A stretch of DNA of 37,775 bases, taken from Clostridia bacterium. Lineage in GTDB: Bacteria; Bacillota; Clostridia; Christensenellales; Borkfalkiaceae. This document shows positions 1 to 9,249 of this stretch, piece after piece. The position numbers were made by a program, and so were the translations under genes. Each line of letters opens with the position of its first letter. Within the stretch, counting starts at the first letter, position 1. The stretch spans positions 1 to 37,775 of the forward strand of contig JAJPZA010000147.1 in NCBI GenBank assembly GCA_021204625.1. Direction: 5' to 3'. Below the pieces are notes generated by a model. That model saw only the letters and a program-made list of their open reading frames with translations, searched no databases and was not told where the DNA came from.

Positions 1-55
1 CTCACGTACTACTCCCTTAGCAGGGGAGCCCCTTCAGCCACTTGGGTACTTCCGC
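1..55 (-). tRNA. tRNA-Ser(GCU), 3' part cut off by window start
   Basis: Read on the minus strand, the 5' half of a serine tRNA is visible. It has a 7-base acceptor strand (49-55), TA at positions 8-9, a D-arm containing AAGTGGCTGAAGG, and an anticodon stem-loop at 12-28. The loop CTGCTAA carries anticodon GCT (19-21), which reads AGC/AGU codons. The start of a long variable arm follows, and the T-arm and 3' acceptor strand lie outside the window. The D-arm and anticodon arm closely resemble tRNA-Ser(GCU) of Bacillota. A strong promoter lies just upstream at 100-128. Confidence 0.9.
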
Positions 56-99
56 ATGCCCCAGATCTCTTTGGCTGATTATTTTTGAGATCATTTAAG

Positions 100-128
100 A
101 CTATACCATAAAGGGTGGGGTTTGTCAA
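100..128 (-). promoter_or_regulatory. Promoter of the tRNA-Ser gene
   Basis: On the minus strand there is a perfect -35 TTGACA (123-128), a 17-base spacer and -10 TATAGT (100-105). Transcription would start near 93, about 38 bases before the tRNA 5' end. Confidence 0.85.
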
Positions 129-625
129 AACATTATTTAACGCATTTTAGCAATCTGCACAAAAAATTCTCAGGAGGCCCCGGCCGGCCTTGGAAGACAG
201 GAGATGTCCGCGGCAGGATTGCATGAAATTACAGAAGGGATAGGATGATTGCTGCCTCTGTGAATACGGGCTTTATACGCCTGTGCCGGAGAACCCTTTA
301 TCCTGTTGTGCAATCTGCACAAACTTTTTTCCTGGGCCGTGGATGGCCTTTGGGGCCTCGCGCATGCGTGCGCGCATGTGCGGGATATATTAATAGGGCG
401 CGCGTATACAGGATAATGTGCTTGGGGTTCCCGGAAACACAATATGGCCGGGCCTTGTTTTTTGGCTGTCCGGCCGCAGGATGAGGGGCCTGAAGAGAGG
501 GGAAAAAGTGAAAATTATCTGAAAATTCAAAATTTTTTTCAAAATCATGTTTAAAACCGCTGAAAGTGCTTTATATATATAAGTGTAGGGGTTAAGAGTT
601 CAGACCTCTTCAAGACAGGAACATC
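129..625. other. Gene-free stretch between tRNA-Ser and grpE
   Basis: No convincing gene is seen; the short open frames here have no family features. It holds two copies of CAATCTGCACAAA (151-163 and 311-323). It also holds a 24-base perfectly alternating pyrimidine-purine tract at 359-382. The last 100 bases are AT-rich and should contain the grpE promoter. No CIRCE element (TTAGCACTC-N9-GAGTGCTAA) is present. Confidence 0.6.
551..579 (+). promoter_or_regulatory. Weak candidate promoter of grpE
   Basis: TTAAAA (551-556), a 17-base spacer and TATATA (574-579) precede grpE by about 47 bases. The -35 box matches only four of six consensus positions, so this is the best candidate in the stretch rather than a firm call. 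Confidence 0.4.
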
Positions 626-1201
626 ATGGCTAAGAAAGAGAGCAGCAAGACAACAGAAAAGGCCCGGGAGGCTGAGACAGACAAGGCTGAAGACAAGGCC
701 AAAGAGACAGAGCCGGCTGTGGAAGCGGCGCAGGACGCGGAAGCCCCTAAAGAGCCCACTCCACTGGAGAAGGCGCAGGCCTTGGCGGAGGATTACAAGA
801 GGAAATGGTATTCCGTTTCCGCGGAGTATGACAATTACCGCAAGAGGAATGCGACGGCCGTGTCCAAGGCGTATGCGGACGGCATGGCGGACACGCTTTT
901 GAAGCTTCTTCCCGTGGCGGACAACTTCGGATATGCGCTGGATTCGGCGCAGGACGAGAAGGCCAGGACAGGGATTGAGAAGGTCATAAAGAGCTTCAAC
1001 ACAATCCTGGCATCGTTCGGGGTCGAGGAGATTCCGGTAAAACCCGGAGATCCGGTGGACGAGAGCGACATGGAAGCGGTGCTTTCCTTCCCCTGCGAGA
1101 AAGGGGAAAAGCCCAACACCGTGAAGGCGGTGCTTAAGAAAGGGTACAGATCCGCGGGCAAGGTTATAAGGTACGCCCAGGTGTCTGTGACCACAGAGTA
1201 A
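626..1201 (+). CDS. grpE: GrpE nucleotide exchange factor
   Basis: GrpE is the cytoplasmic co-chaperone that releases ADP from DnaK. The 191-residue protein has the family layout. A charged, low-complexity N-terminus (about 1-50, rich in Glu, Lys and Ala) is followed by a long helix/coiled coil (about 50-125). The compact C-terminal beta domain carries FGVEEIPVKPGDPVDES and ends GYRSAGKVIRYAQVSV, which matches the conserved GrpE tail (gy...vlRpA.V.V). Length is normal. The ATG at 626 follows AGGA (616-619), a modest ribosome-binding site. dnaK starts 102 bases downstream and dnaJ follows, the usual grpE-dnaK-dnaJ order. The repressor gene hrcA, often first in this operon in Bacillota, is absent here. 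Identification is firm from sequence and context. Confidence 0.96.
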   Translation: MAKKESSKTTEKAREAETDKAEDKAKETEPAVEAAQDAEAPKEPTPLEKAQALAEDYKRKWYSVSAEYDNYRKRNATAVSKAYADGMADTLLKLLPVADNFGYALDSAQDEKARTGIEKVIKSFNTILASFGVEEIPVKPGDPVDESDMEAVLSFPCEKGEKPNTVKAVLKKGYRSAGKVIRYAQVSVTTE

Positions 1202-1258
1202 ACCGGTACAGATCCGGATTCCGGACGGCCGAAGACAAAGGCCCCGGGAGAAGGCTGA

Positions 1259-3109
<1,851 letters not shown>

Positions 3110-3190
3110 TCTTACAAGGCATGCGCCCTTCACGGCGCCCGGTTCCGCCGGCAAAAGAGCGCATGTCCGGCATCATAATATTCCCGCAGA

Positions 3191-3276
3191 TTATGCCGCA
3201 GACCCCTGTGGCATAACGGCATATTACGGCCCGTCCGTTTTCCGCCGCACGAAATGCGGCCTGCGGTGCACGGGCC
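3191..3276 (+). other. Structured spacer between dnaK and dnaJ
   Basis: The 266-base gap (3110-3375) can form two strong hairpins. The first has arms at 3191-3200 and 3207-3216 (TTATGCC...GGCATAA, one G-U pair, 6-base loop). The second is closed by GGCCCGT (3228-3234) and ACGGGCC (3270-3276), with an inner GCCGC/GCGGC stem. Neither has a U-tract, so they look like mRNA processing or stability elements, or translational elements before dnaJ, rather than terminators. Confidence 0.45.
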
Positions 3277-3375
3277 ATATGCAAGGGTCAACAAGAAAAA
3301 ACAGACAAGACAGACAGCCGGGCCTCTGGCAAGCGGCGGATAGCATGCATGGAATGAGGCCGGACGGAGTGACAT

Positions 3376-4536
3376 ATGGCAGACGAGAAGAAAAACTATT
3401 ATGACATCTTAGGGGTGTCCAAGACGGCCTCGCAGGACGAGATAAAATCCGCGTACAGGAAGCTTGCGAAGCAGTACCATCCGGACTTCAATCCCAATAA
3501 CCCGGAGGCTGCGGACAAGTTCAAGGAGATTAACGAGGCCAACGCGGTGCTTTCCGACGAGCAGAAGAGGAAGCAGTACGATTTTGAGCTGGAGCATCCG
3601 AACATGGGCGGCATGGGCGGAATGGGAGGCCAGTACCAGAGCGGCAATTTTGACGGCGATTTCTCAGACCTCGGGGACATCTTTTCCAGCATATTCGGCG
3701 GCGGATTCGGCGGCGGCTCACAGCGTTCCTCAGGACCCGCCCAGGGGCAGGACCTGGAGTACATCATAGAGCTTTCATTCCTGGACGCCATAAAGGGCTG
3801 CACAAAGGACGTCTCTTATTTCCGCAACGAGCCCTGCCCCGCATGCAAGGCCACGGGAGCAAAAAACGGCACTGCGGTTGAGACTTGCTCCAAGTGCGGT
3901 GGCTCAGGAAAGGTGCGCACGCAGGTCAACTCATTCTTCGGCGCAACCATCCAGGTTTCCCCATGCCCGGACTGCGGAGGCACGGGCAGGAAGATAAAGG
4001 AGAAGTGCCCGGACTGCAAGGGCAGGGGGTTCCTCCGGAAAGAGACCAAGTTCTCCATCAAGATCCCCGCAGGCGCGGACAAGGATTCATACCTCGTAAA
4101 GCGCGGCTTCGGCAACTGCCCCGGAAACGGCGGCAAGAACGGAGACCTCTACATCCGCTTCAAGATACTTCCGCACAAGCTCCTCAGGCGTGAGGACAAG
4201 GACCTCTATGTCACCGTGCCCATCTCATACAAGACGGCGGTCTTAGGGGGCAAGATCAAAGTGCCCGGGATAGACGATGTCTTTGACCTCGAGATCCCCG
4301 AAGGCACCCAGTCCGGAACCCGCTTCACAATGAGAGGCAGAGGCGTCAAGACAGTGAACGGCACCGGAAACCTGTATGTCACCGTAGAGATAGAAGTGCC
4401 TTCCAAGCTATCATACGCCCAGCGCCAGAAGCTCAAGACGTACGAGGATGACATGCCCCTCAAGAGCTATCCCGGCATGAAGAAGTTCTCGGACACCGTC
4501 TCCAGCCTGTACGGCAAGGACCTGGACAAACAGTAA
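3376..4536 (+). CDS. dnaJ: Type I J-domain co-chaperone DnaJ
   Basis: DnaJ delivers unfolded proteins to DnaK and stimulates its ATPase. The 386-residue protein has all type I parts in order. The J domain is at 1-70, with the HPD motif in QYHPDFN near residue 37. A Gly/Phe-rich linker follows (about 76-120: [17 protein letters not shown]). The zinc region has four repeats ([32 protein letters not shown]), and two C-terminal beta-barrel domains complete it. The first repeat is CxxCxATG rather than CxxCxGxG, though all eight zinc cysteines are kept. CGGAG precedes the ATG. dnaK ends 266 bases upstream and a good terminator lies 33 bases after the stop, so this closes the chaperone cluster. Confidence 0.97.
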   Translation: MADEKKNYYDILGVSKTASQDEIKSAYRKLAKQYHPDFNPNNPEAADKFKEINEANAVLSDEQKRKQYDFELEHPNMGGMGGMGGQYQSGNFDGDFSDLGDIFSSIFGGGFGGGSQRSSGPAQGQDLEYIIELSFLDAIKGCTKDVSYFRNEPCPACKATGAKNGTAVETCSKCGGSGKVRTQVNSFFGATIQVSPCPDCGGTGRKIKEKCPDCKGRGFLRKETKFSIKIPAGADKDSYLVKRGFGNCPGNGGKNGDLYIRFKILPHKLLRREDKDLYVTVPISYKTAVLGGKIKVPGIDDVFDLEIPEGTQSGTRFTMRGRGVKTVNGTGNLYVTVEIEVPSKLSYAQRQKLKTYEDDMPLKSYPGMKKFSDTVSSLYGKDLDKQ

Positions 4537-4569
4537 CAATGAGACAGGCAGGCGCAATCCTGCATCAAA

Positions 4570-4592
4570 GGCGGGCTCCAGGCCCGTCTTTT
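4570..4592 (+). terminator. Rho-independent terminator after dnaJ
   Basis: GGCGGGC (4570-4576) pairs with GCCCGTC (4582-4588), with one G-U pair and a 5-base loop, followed by TTTT (4589-4592). Confidence 0.75.
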
Positions 4593-4598
4593 GCACAA

Positions 4599-4614
4599 TA
4601 CGGCCCGTCCGTTT
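4599..4614 (+). repeat. 16-base repeat shared by the dnaK and dnaJ 3' spacers
   Basis: TACGGCCCGTCCGTTT occurs here and at 3225-3240, each time in the spacer after a chaperone gene. Each copy is followed within a few bases by a GC-rich repeat or stem ending GGCCTGC. Their shared role is unknown. Confidence 0.55.
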
Positions 4615-4726
4615 CCCAAGGCCTCATATAAGGCCTGCACAGCCCTTTCCTGGGGCAAAACCAAAACAAAGACAATGAGCCTAAGGCTCCGGCAATGGCG
4701 CATGCAGGCTCATGAAGAAGGCATAT

Positions 4727-5947
4727 ATGACAGTCAAAGACCGTTTCTTAAGATACGTCCGGATTCCCACGCCCTCCGATTCCAGGTCGGCGTCATATCC
4801 TTCCAACCCGCATGAGCTGGACCTTGCAGGTGTTCTTCTGCAGGAGCTAAAAGACATGGGAGTGCAGGATGCATGCATCCGGGACGGCGTTCTGTATGCA
4901 TCCATCCCATCCAACTGCGCCCAGGAACCCAAATACTCCATAGGCTTCATAGCCCACATGGACACGGTTTCAGAGCCCGGCCTGGCGCAGGTCTGCCCCT
5001 GCATATGCGAAAATTATGACGGCGCCGCGGTGCGGTCCGGAAGGTCCGGGGAGCAGATTTCCCTGCAGGATTTCCCGCAGCTGGAAAGGTATGCGGGGGA
5101 CTCAATCATAACCTCAGACGGCACATCCATACTTGGAGCGGATGACAAGGCCGGCGTGGCGGAGATAATGCAGATGGCGGAATACGTCTGCACCCATCCG
5201 GAGTTTAAGCACGGGCGCATAGGCATAGCGTTCACTTCGGATGAGGAGCTTGGCCGGGGAACGGAGACCTTTGACGTTCCCGGATTCGGCTGCGATTTTG
5301 CCTATACCGTGGACGGGGAGGAAGAAGGGGAGCTCTCATACGAGACCTTCAACGCGGCGGCTTTCACAATACGCATTCTTGGCCGCAACTGCCATCCCGG
5401 CTCTGCCAAAGGCGTCATGATAAATGCGGTAACGGTTGCAACAGAACTCATTTCAGCCATTCCGGCAGGCGAGCGCCCGGAGAACACGGAAGGCCGCGAG
5501 GGGTATTATTTCGTGAACCGCTTTGAGGGCAATGTGGACCAGGCTGTCATAGAGGGAATAATCCGGGACCATGACCCGGCTGCCTTTGAAGCCCGCAAAG
5601 AGTACGTTCAAAGCGTGGTCCGGGAGTTCAACGGGAAATATCCGGGCAGAGTCCGGATAGAGATGAAGGATGAGTATTACAACTGCAAGGAAAGAATAGA
5701 GCCTTTCCCGCATCTCATACAGAACGCATATGAAGCCATGCAGGCAAACGGGATACAGCCCAAAATAATCCCCGTCCGCGGAGGCACGGACGGTTCCATG
5801 CTCTCATACAAAGGCCTGCCCTGCCCAAATCTTGGAACAGGCGGCCTTGGCGCCCACAGCCTCAAGGAGTGCATACCGGTTGGCGCTATGGAGAGGATGG
5901 TGGGAGTTCTTTTGGGCATCGTATCCGCGTACGTTGCGCAGGAGTAA
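4727..5947 (+). CDS. pepT: Peptidase T (tripeptide aminopeptidase)
   Basis: PepT is a cytoplasmic di-zinc M20 peptidase that removes the N-terminal residue of tripeptides. From the ATG at 4727 the protein has 406 residues, close to the family's about 408. The metal and catalytic residues fall where expected: IAHMDTVSE (His77, Asp79), GADDKAG (Asp139), TSDEELGRG (Glu173, Glu174), TVDGEEEGE (Asp196) and GAHSLKE near the C-terminus (His377). I prefer 4727 over the in-frame ATG at 4712. AAGAAGG lies five bases before 4727, whereas 4712 has no ribosome-binding site, and the shorter form fits the family N-terminus. The gene stands alone between the dnaJ terminator and the promoter of the next gene. 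Confidence 0.93.
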   Translation: MTVKDRFLRYVRIPTPSDSRSASYPSNPHELDLAGVLLQELKDMGVQDACIRDGVLYASIPSNCAQEPKYSIGFIAHMDTVSEPGLAQVCPCICENYDGAAVRSGRSGEQISLQDFPQLERYAGDSIITSDGTSILGADDKAGVAEIMQMAEYVCTHPEFKHGRIGIAFTSDEELGRGTETFDVPGFGCDFAYTVDGEEEGELSYETFNAAAFTIRILGRNCHPGSAKGVMINAVTVATELISAIPAGERPENTEGREGYYFVNRFEGNVDQAVIEGIIRDHDPAAFEARKEYVQSVVREFNGKYPGRVRIEMKDEYYNCKERIEPFPHLIQNAYEAMQANGIQPKIIPVRGGTDGSMLSYKGLPCPNLGTGGLGAHSLKECIPVGAMERMVGVLLGIVSAYVAQE

Positions 5948-5985
5948 TATCCTGCAATTCTGAAACAACGGCGAAGAAATCGCGC

Positions 5986-6014
5986 TTGCTTTTCCCATAA
6001 TGAGGTTTTATAAT
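5986..6014 (+). promoter_or_regulatory. Promoter of the AAA/nuclease gene
   Basis: TTGCTT (5986-5991), a 17-base spacer and a perfect TATAAT (6009-6014) lie about 60 bases before the gene at 6074. Confidence 0.7.
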
Positions 6015-6073
6015 CATAAGGGAAGACAGTTGTGAAAATCCCAATTGGAATTCTTCAATAAGATGGTGATACA

Positions 6074-7780
6074 ATGACAAGTAAAAAAACATATAAATCC
6101 CCGTTGCCTGGAACAGGCGACTATATTGATGCGGTCACCAATAATTACTATGTTGACAAGACCCTTCTTATAAAGACTTTGATTGATGAACATCCAACTG
6201 TGGCTCTCTTCACTCGTCCCAGAAGATTTGGAAAATCCTTGAACATGAGCATGATCCAAACTTTTTTTGAGAAGACGGATGATGATAAATCCGTATATTT
6301 CAAAGGCAAGAAAATCTGGAAGTGCGGGAAAAAATACAGGGATGAACAAGGGAAGTATCCCGTCATATGCATTTCTTTTCATACAATAGAAGACAATACA
6401 TGGGACGACAGCCTCGGCAACATCAAGATCCAGATATCCGAGGAGTTCAAAAGGCACAGTGAGCTTGCTGAACCCGGCGCACTGAAAGACGATGATCTTG
6501 AGATATACAATAATATAAAGAATTTCAAGGCTGACATATCCTTTTACAAGGCTGCTTTGATGTATTTGACGCGCTTTCTGTCAGAGTATTACAGCCAGCC
6601 AGTCATTGTTATTATTGATGAATACGATACGCCCATCCGGAACGGACAAGCAAAGGGGTTCTATAACGATGCAATCTCTTTCATGAATATTTTTTATTCC
6701 ATGGGGCTGAAAGGCAACAAGTTCCTGAAACAGGGCATACTCACCGGTGTGCTGAGCATTGCGCAGGCAAGCACATATACCGGGCTGAACCATCTTTACG
6801 TCAGCACAATCACCAGGGGCGGAGACGAGTATTTCGGTTTTACAAAAGACGAAGTCAGGGACTTGCTCGCCTACTATGGCTATGAAGATAAGTTTGAAGA
6901 GCTGTACGAGTGGTATGACGGATATTTGTTCGGCAGCAACGAGATTTACAATCCGTGGTCGGTTATGTATTATGTGTATTACAAATGCACCCCTGATATT
7001 TATTGGGTTGACACTGCGGACAACAGCGACCTGAAACTGTTGCTGAGAGCTTCCTCAAATGAAATGCTTGACGGCCTGATAAAATTGAAACAGGGCGGAA
7101 CGGTTGAGTCTAATATAGAAGAGCACATAACATATTCCGATATTTATTCCAGCAAAGAGAATATTTATACGCTTTTGCTGTCCACAGGATATCTCAAGGC
7201 GACAAAAATCAATTCAGACCCCGCAAATAAAATGTATAAGCTGAAGCTGCCTAACAAGGAAGTGTCAGTCATCTTTGACAGAGAAATCGTTTCTGTCTGT
7301 GAAATAAGCGAGGGGGATTTCAACAGATTATGGGATTCTCTCCTGAACAGGGACGCCGAAACATGTGAGCAATACATACAGCGTCTCATGCAGACGGAGG
7401 CAAGCTCTCTCGATACGGCATATGAGTATTTTTATCATGGATTTATGTTCTGCCTTTGCGCATACAGAACGTCGAACTATATTATTCGTACAAACAGGGA
7501 TTCAGGAGTCGGCAGATATGATATAACAGCGGCATCCAGAAAAGGAAGCAAAGGTATTGTGTTTGAACTCAAGAGCATGAATAACAGGGAATCTGATTAT
7601 GCCCTCGCAAAGGCATCCGAGCAGGAGATAAGCGATGCGCTGTACAAGGAGGCGCAGAAAGCAGTTGAACAGATAGACCGGATGCATTATGTCAGTGATC
7701 TTATAGATACAGGCCATACGGATATCCTTAAAGTAGGAATAGCCTTTAAAGGACAGTATTTGAGAATGTGTATCGTTTAG
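6074..7780 (+). CDS. AAA-ATPase-like / PD-(D/E)XK nuclease-like protein
   Basis: This 568-residue protein belongs to the family with an N-terminal AAA-ATPase-like domain (PF09820 type) and a C-terminal PD-(D/E)XK domain (PF08011 type). That family is often multicopy in gut anaerobes and its function is not established. It opens with the family's typical YYVDKTLLI. Walker A is FTRPRRFGKS (Lys54, Ser55) and Walker B is IVIIDEYDTP (Asp182, Glu183). Near the end, RYDI (Asp483) and IVFELK (Glu498, Lys500) give the D...ExK nuclease core, so both halves look intact. Translation starts after a weak GGTGA. The gene is visibly AT-richer than its neighbours, has its own promoter and terminator, and looks like a single-gene cargo. 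It could be a defence, element-borne or housekeeping nuclease; the sequence does not decide. Confidence 0.85.
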   Translation: MTSKKTYKSPLPGTGDYIDAVTNNYYVDKTLLIKTLIDEHPTVALFTRPRRFGKSLNMSMIQTFFEKTDDDKSVYFKGKKIWKCGKKYRDEQGKYPVICISFHTIEDNTWDDSLGNIKIQISEEFKRHSELAEPGALKDDDLEIYNNIKNFKADISFYKAALMYLTRFLSEYYSQPVIVIIDEYDTPIRNGQAKGFYNDAISFMNIFYSMGLKGNKFLKQGILTGVLSIAQASTYTGLNHLYVSTITRGGDEYFGFTKDEVRDLLAYYGYEDKFEELYEWYDGYLFGSNEIYNPWSVMYYVYYKCTPDIYWVDTADNSDLKLLLRASSNEMLDGLIKLKQGGTVESNIEEHITYSDIYSSKENIYTLLLSTGYLKATKINSDPANKMYKLKLPNKEVSVIFDREIVSVCEISEGDFNRLWDSLLNRDAETCEQYIQRLMQTEASSLDTAYEYFYHGFMFCLCAYRTSNYIIRTNRDSGVGRYDITAASRKGSKGIVFELKSMNNRESDYALAKASEQEISDALYKEAQKAVEQIDRMHYVSDLIDTGHTDILKVGIAFKGQYLRMCIV

Positions 7781-7816
7781 CATAATCAGCGGCGACTGCT
7801 TCAGCATATCAGCAGA

Positions 7817-7840
7817 AAAGACGGCCATAGGGCCGTCTTT
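7817..7840 (+). terminator. Terminator after the AAA/nuclease gene
   Basis: A perfect 10-base-pair stem (AAAGACGGCC 7817-7826 with GGCCGTCTTT 7831-7840) has a 4-base loop and runs into TTTCCTTTT. Confidence 0.85.
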
Positions 7841-8016
7841 CCTTTTGCCCCCGTAGCCGGCCTGCAGGAGAATTTCATAATTGGAGAAACTGTAAAATCC
7901 GTCCGATTGCATATTGGTATACCGGACGGGCCGGAGGGCGGCGTGAAACAAACGGCGCAGGGTTCGTTGCACGGAAAGGATGAATATGAGCTGCATAAAA
8001 TCAAAACGGCTTGCAT

Positions 8017-8224
8017 TGTTGATAACTTTTTACAATAATTTGCCATTTAAACAGTCATTGAAGCAATATTTTGTTGTTATACACCGTTATTGTGGATAAA
8101 ATGTGGAATTTTTTTGTGAACTTTACAAAAGCGGATTAGGAAAACATTCTTTCTGTGGACAACTCATTGTGCATAACCCGGGCTTTTTTGCCCGCATATG
8201 TGGTTTTTGGAGGAGTTATCCACA
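8017..8224. other. DnaA-box cluster; candidate replication origin or DnaA-titration site
   Basis: Three exact matches to TTATNCACA lie within 134 bases: 8091-8099 (minus, TTATCCACA), 8168-8176 (minus, TTATGCACA) and 8216-8224 (plus, TTATCCACA). Three one-mismatch boxes lie at 8017-8025 (minus), 8077-8085 (plus) and 8154-8162 (minus). They sit around AT-rich stretches (8020-8080 and 8100-8130) in the 638-base gene-free gap 7781-8418, next to a large palindrome at 8262-8294. dnaA and dnaN are not adjacent. The cluster could be oriC, a secondary origin, or a DnaA reservoir. The rest of the gap holds a terminator, a CCGTCCG/CGGACGG hairpin near 7898-7928, and a promoter. Confidence 0.6.
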
Positions 8225-8261
8225 GGATGTTGAGATGTGGGATGCATATAAAAAATGCGTT

Positions 8262-8294
8262 TGCATAAGATTCCGGGCGCCCCGGGATTATGCA
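8262..8294. repeat. 33-base inverted repeat (cruciform-like)
   Basis: TGCATAA (8262-8268) and TTATGCA (8288-8294) form the outer arms around an inner CCGGG/CCCGG palindrome. It sits 38 bases beyond the last DnaA box. Confidence 0.6.
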
Positions 8295-8356
8295 TTCCGG
8301 GTGTGAAAGCTGTAAAATTTCACACTTGCGGCGAGCGGCGGGGAGCATGAAAGGTT

Positions 8357-8385
8357 TTGCATGCGTTGACAAGCCGTGATATACT
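8357..8385 (+). promoter_or_regulatory. Promoter of the 8419 gene - cls operon
   Basis: TTGCAT (8357-8362), a 17-base spacer and TATACT (8380-8385) lie 34 bases before the ATG at 8419. A TTGACA at 8366-8371 has no -10 at correct spacing. Confidence 0.6.
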
Positions 8386-8418
8386 GTTAGAAGAGAGCGT
8401 TTGCTCAGGCGTGTGAGA

Positions 8419-9249
8419 ATGGGATTATACGATTTAGAGGAATATGACCACATATATGTCACCGTCCGCCGGGACAAGCTCAAGGACCTGAAGGTCTGCT
8501 ATGAGCAGTTCGGATGGGAGGAAGTGGAGTGCCAGGAGCACAAGGTGTATGACAACCTTCTGGACATGACTTTCCGCCGTCCGCACAAAATTGCGGACAA
8601 GGATGAGCTGCAGCTTCTGCAGGTGCATCTGGAAGAGGCTCTCAATGCGGTCGGCAAATATGAGAAGGCGCCCAAGAGAAAGACCAGGGCTTTTGTCTCG
8701 TGCCTTGGGGTGCTGGCTTTTCTGCTGCTCGCAATAGGCCTGCCTCTCGGCATTGTCTCCGGCACGGCGTCATATAAAGTCATAGGCTACGTCATGGCGG
8801 CCGCGGGCGTCATAATAATCCCCATGGTCAGCGTCTTCGGCGTCAAGCTGTGGAGGTATGAGAACAGGACGTATGAGAGGCGGCTCAAGATTTCCAGGGA
8901 ACTGGTTATCGGCATATGCCACAACGCAGTGCTTGTAAGACAGAGAGGCACGGAAGCTCTTGTGGAGTCTGCGGAGCCAATAAGGGAAATGATGCATGGC
9001 ATAGCCCGGAAAGCCAGGACGGAGGAGCAGGGGGAGGAGATGCTTGCGGACATAATGGACGCGGGCATCAGAAAGGCCATGGAGGAAAGAAGGGCCGGCG
9101 CGGCGCATGCGGCCGGAGACCTGGCCGGAACGGCAAAGGAAGATGCGGGCAATGTCGTGGTGGTTCCCGCCGGGGATTCGGTTGTGATTGTGGAGACGGA
9201 GCCTGCGGACGGGCAGGCCGCAGCCGCAAAGGAGGCGAAGGATGAGTAA
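8419..9249 (+). CDS. Unknown two-TM membrane protein, co-transcribed with cls
   Basis: I do not recognise a family. The 276-residue protein (from the ATG at 8419; an in-frame TTG at 8401 is an alternative) has a soluble N-terminal part (about 1-85). Two adjacent membrane helices follow (about 91-113 and 121-143). A helical, charged stretch then leads into an Ala/Glu-rich, low-complexity C-terminus with a short beta-like segment (NVVVVPAGDSVVIVETE). The N-terminal 60 residues (YDHIYVTVRRDKLKDLK...) look like a small alpha/beta domain. Its stop overlaps the cls start by eight bases, so the two genes are almost certainly translated together. That suggests a role at the membrane linked to cardiolipin synthesis or envelope stress. 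Confidence 0.75.
   Translation: MGLYDLEEYDHIYVTVRRDKLKDLKVCYEQFGWEEVECQEHKVYDNLLDMTFRRPHKIADKDELQLLQVHLEEALNAVGKYEKAPKRKTRAFVSCLGVLAFLLLAIGLPLGIVSGTASYKVIGYVMAAAGVIIIPMVSVFGVKLWRYENRTYERRLKISRELVIGICHNAVLVRQRGTEALVESAEPIREMMHGIARKARTEEQGEEMLADIMDAGIRKAMEERRAGAAHAAGDLAGTAKEDAGNVVVVPAGDSVVIVETEPADGQAAAAKEAKDE

Noticed and set aside
245-484. Short plus-strand open frame before grpE.
   Set aside because: Low-complexity, GC-repeat-driven sequence with no ribosome site or family likeness.
8366-8385. TTGACA at 8366 with TATACT at 8380 as a promoter.
   Set aside because: The spacer is only eight bases; TTGCAT at 8357 gives the correct 17.
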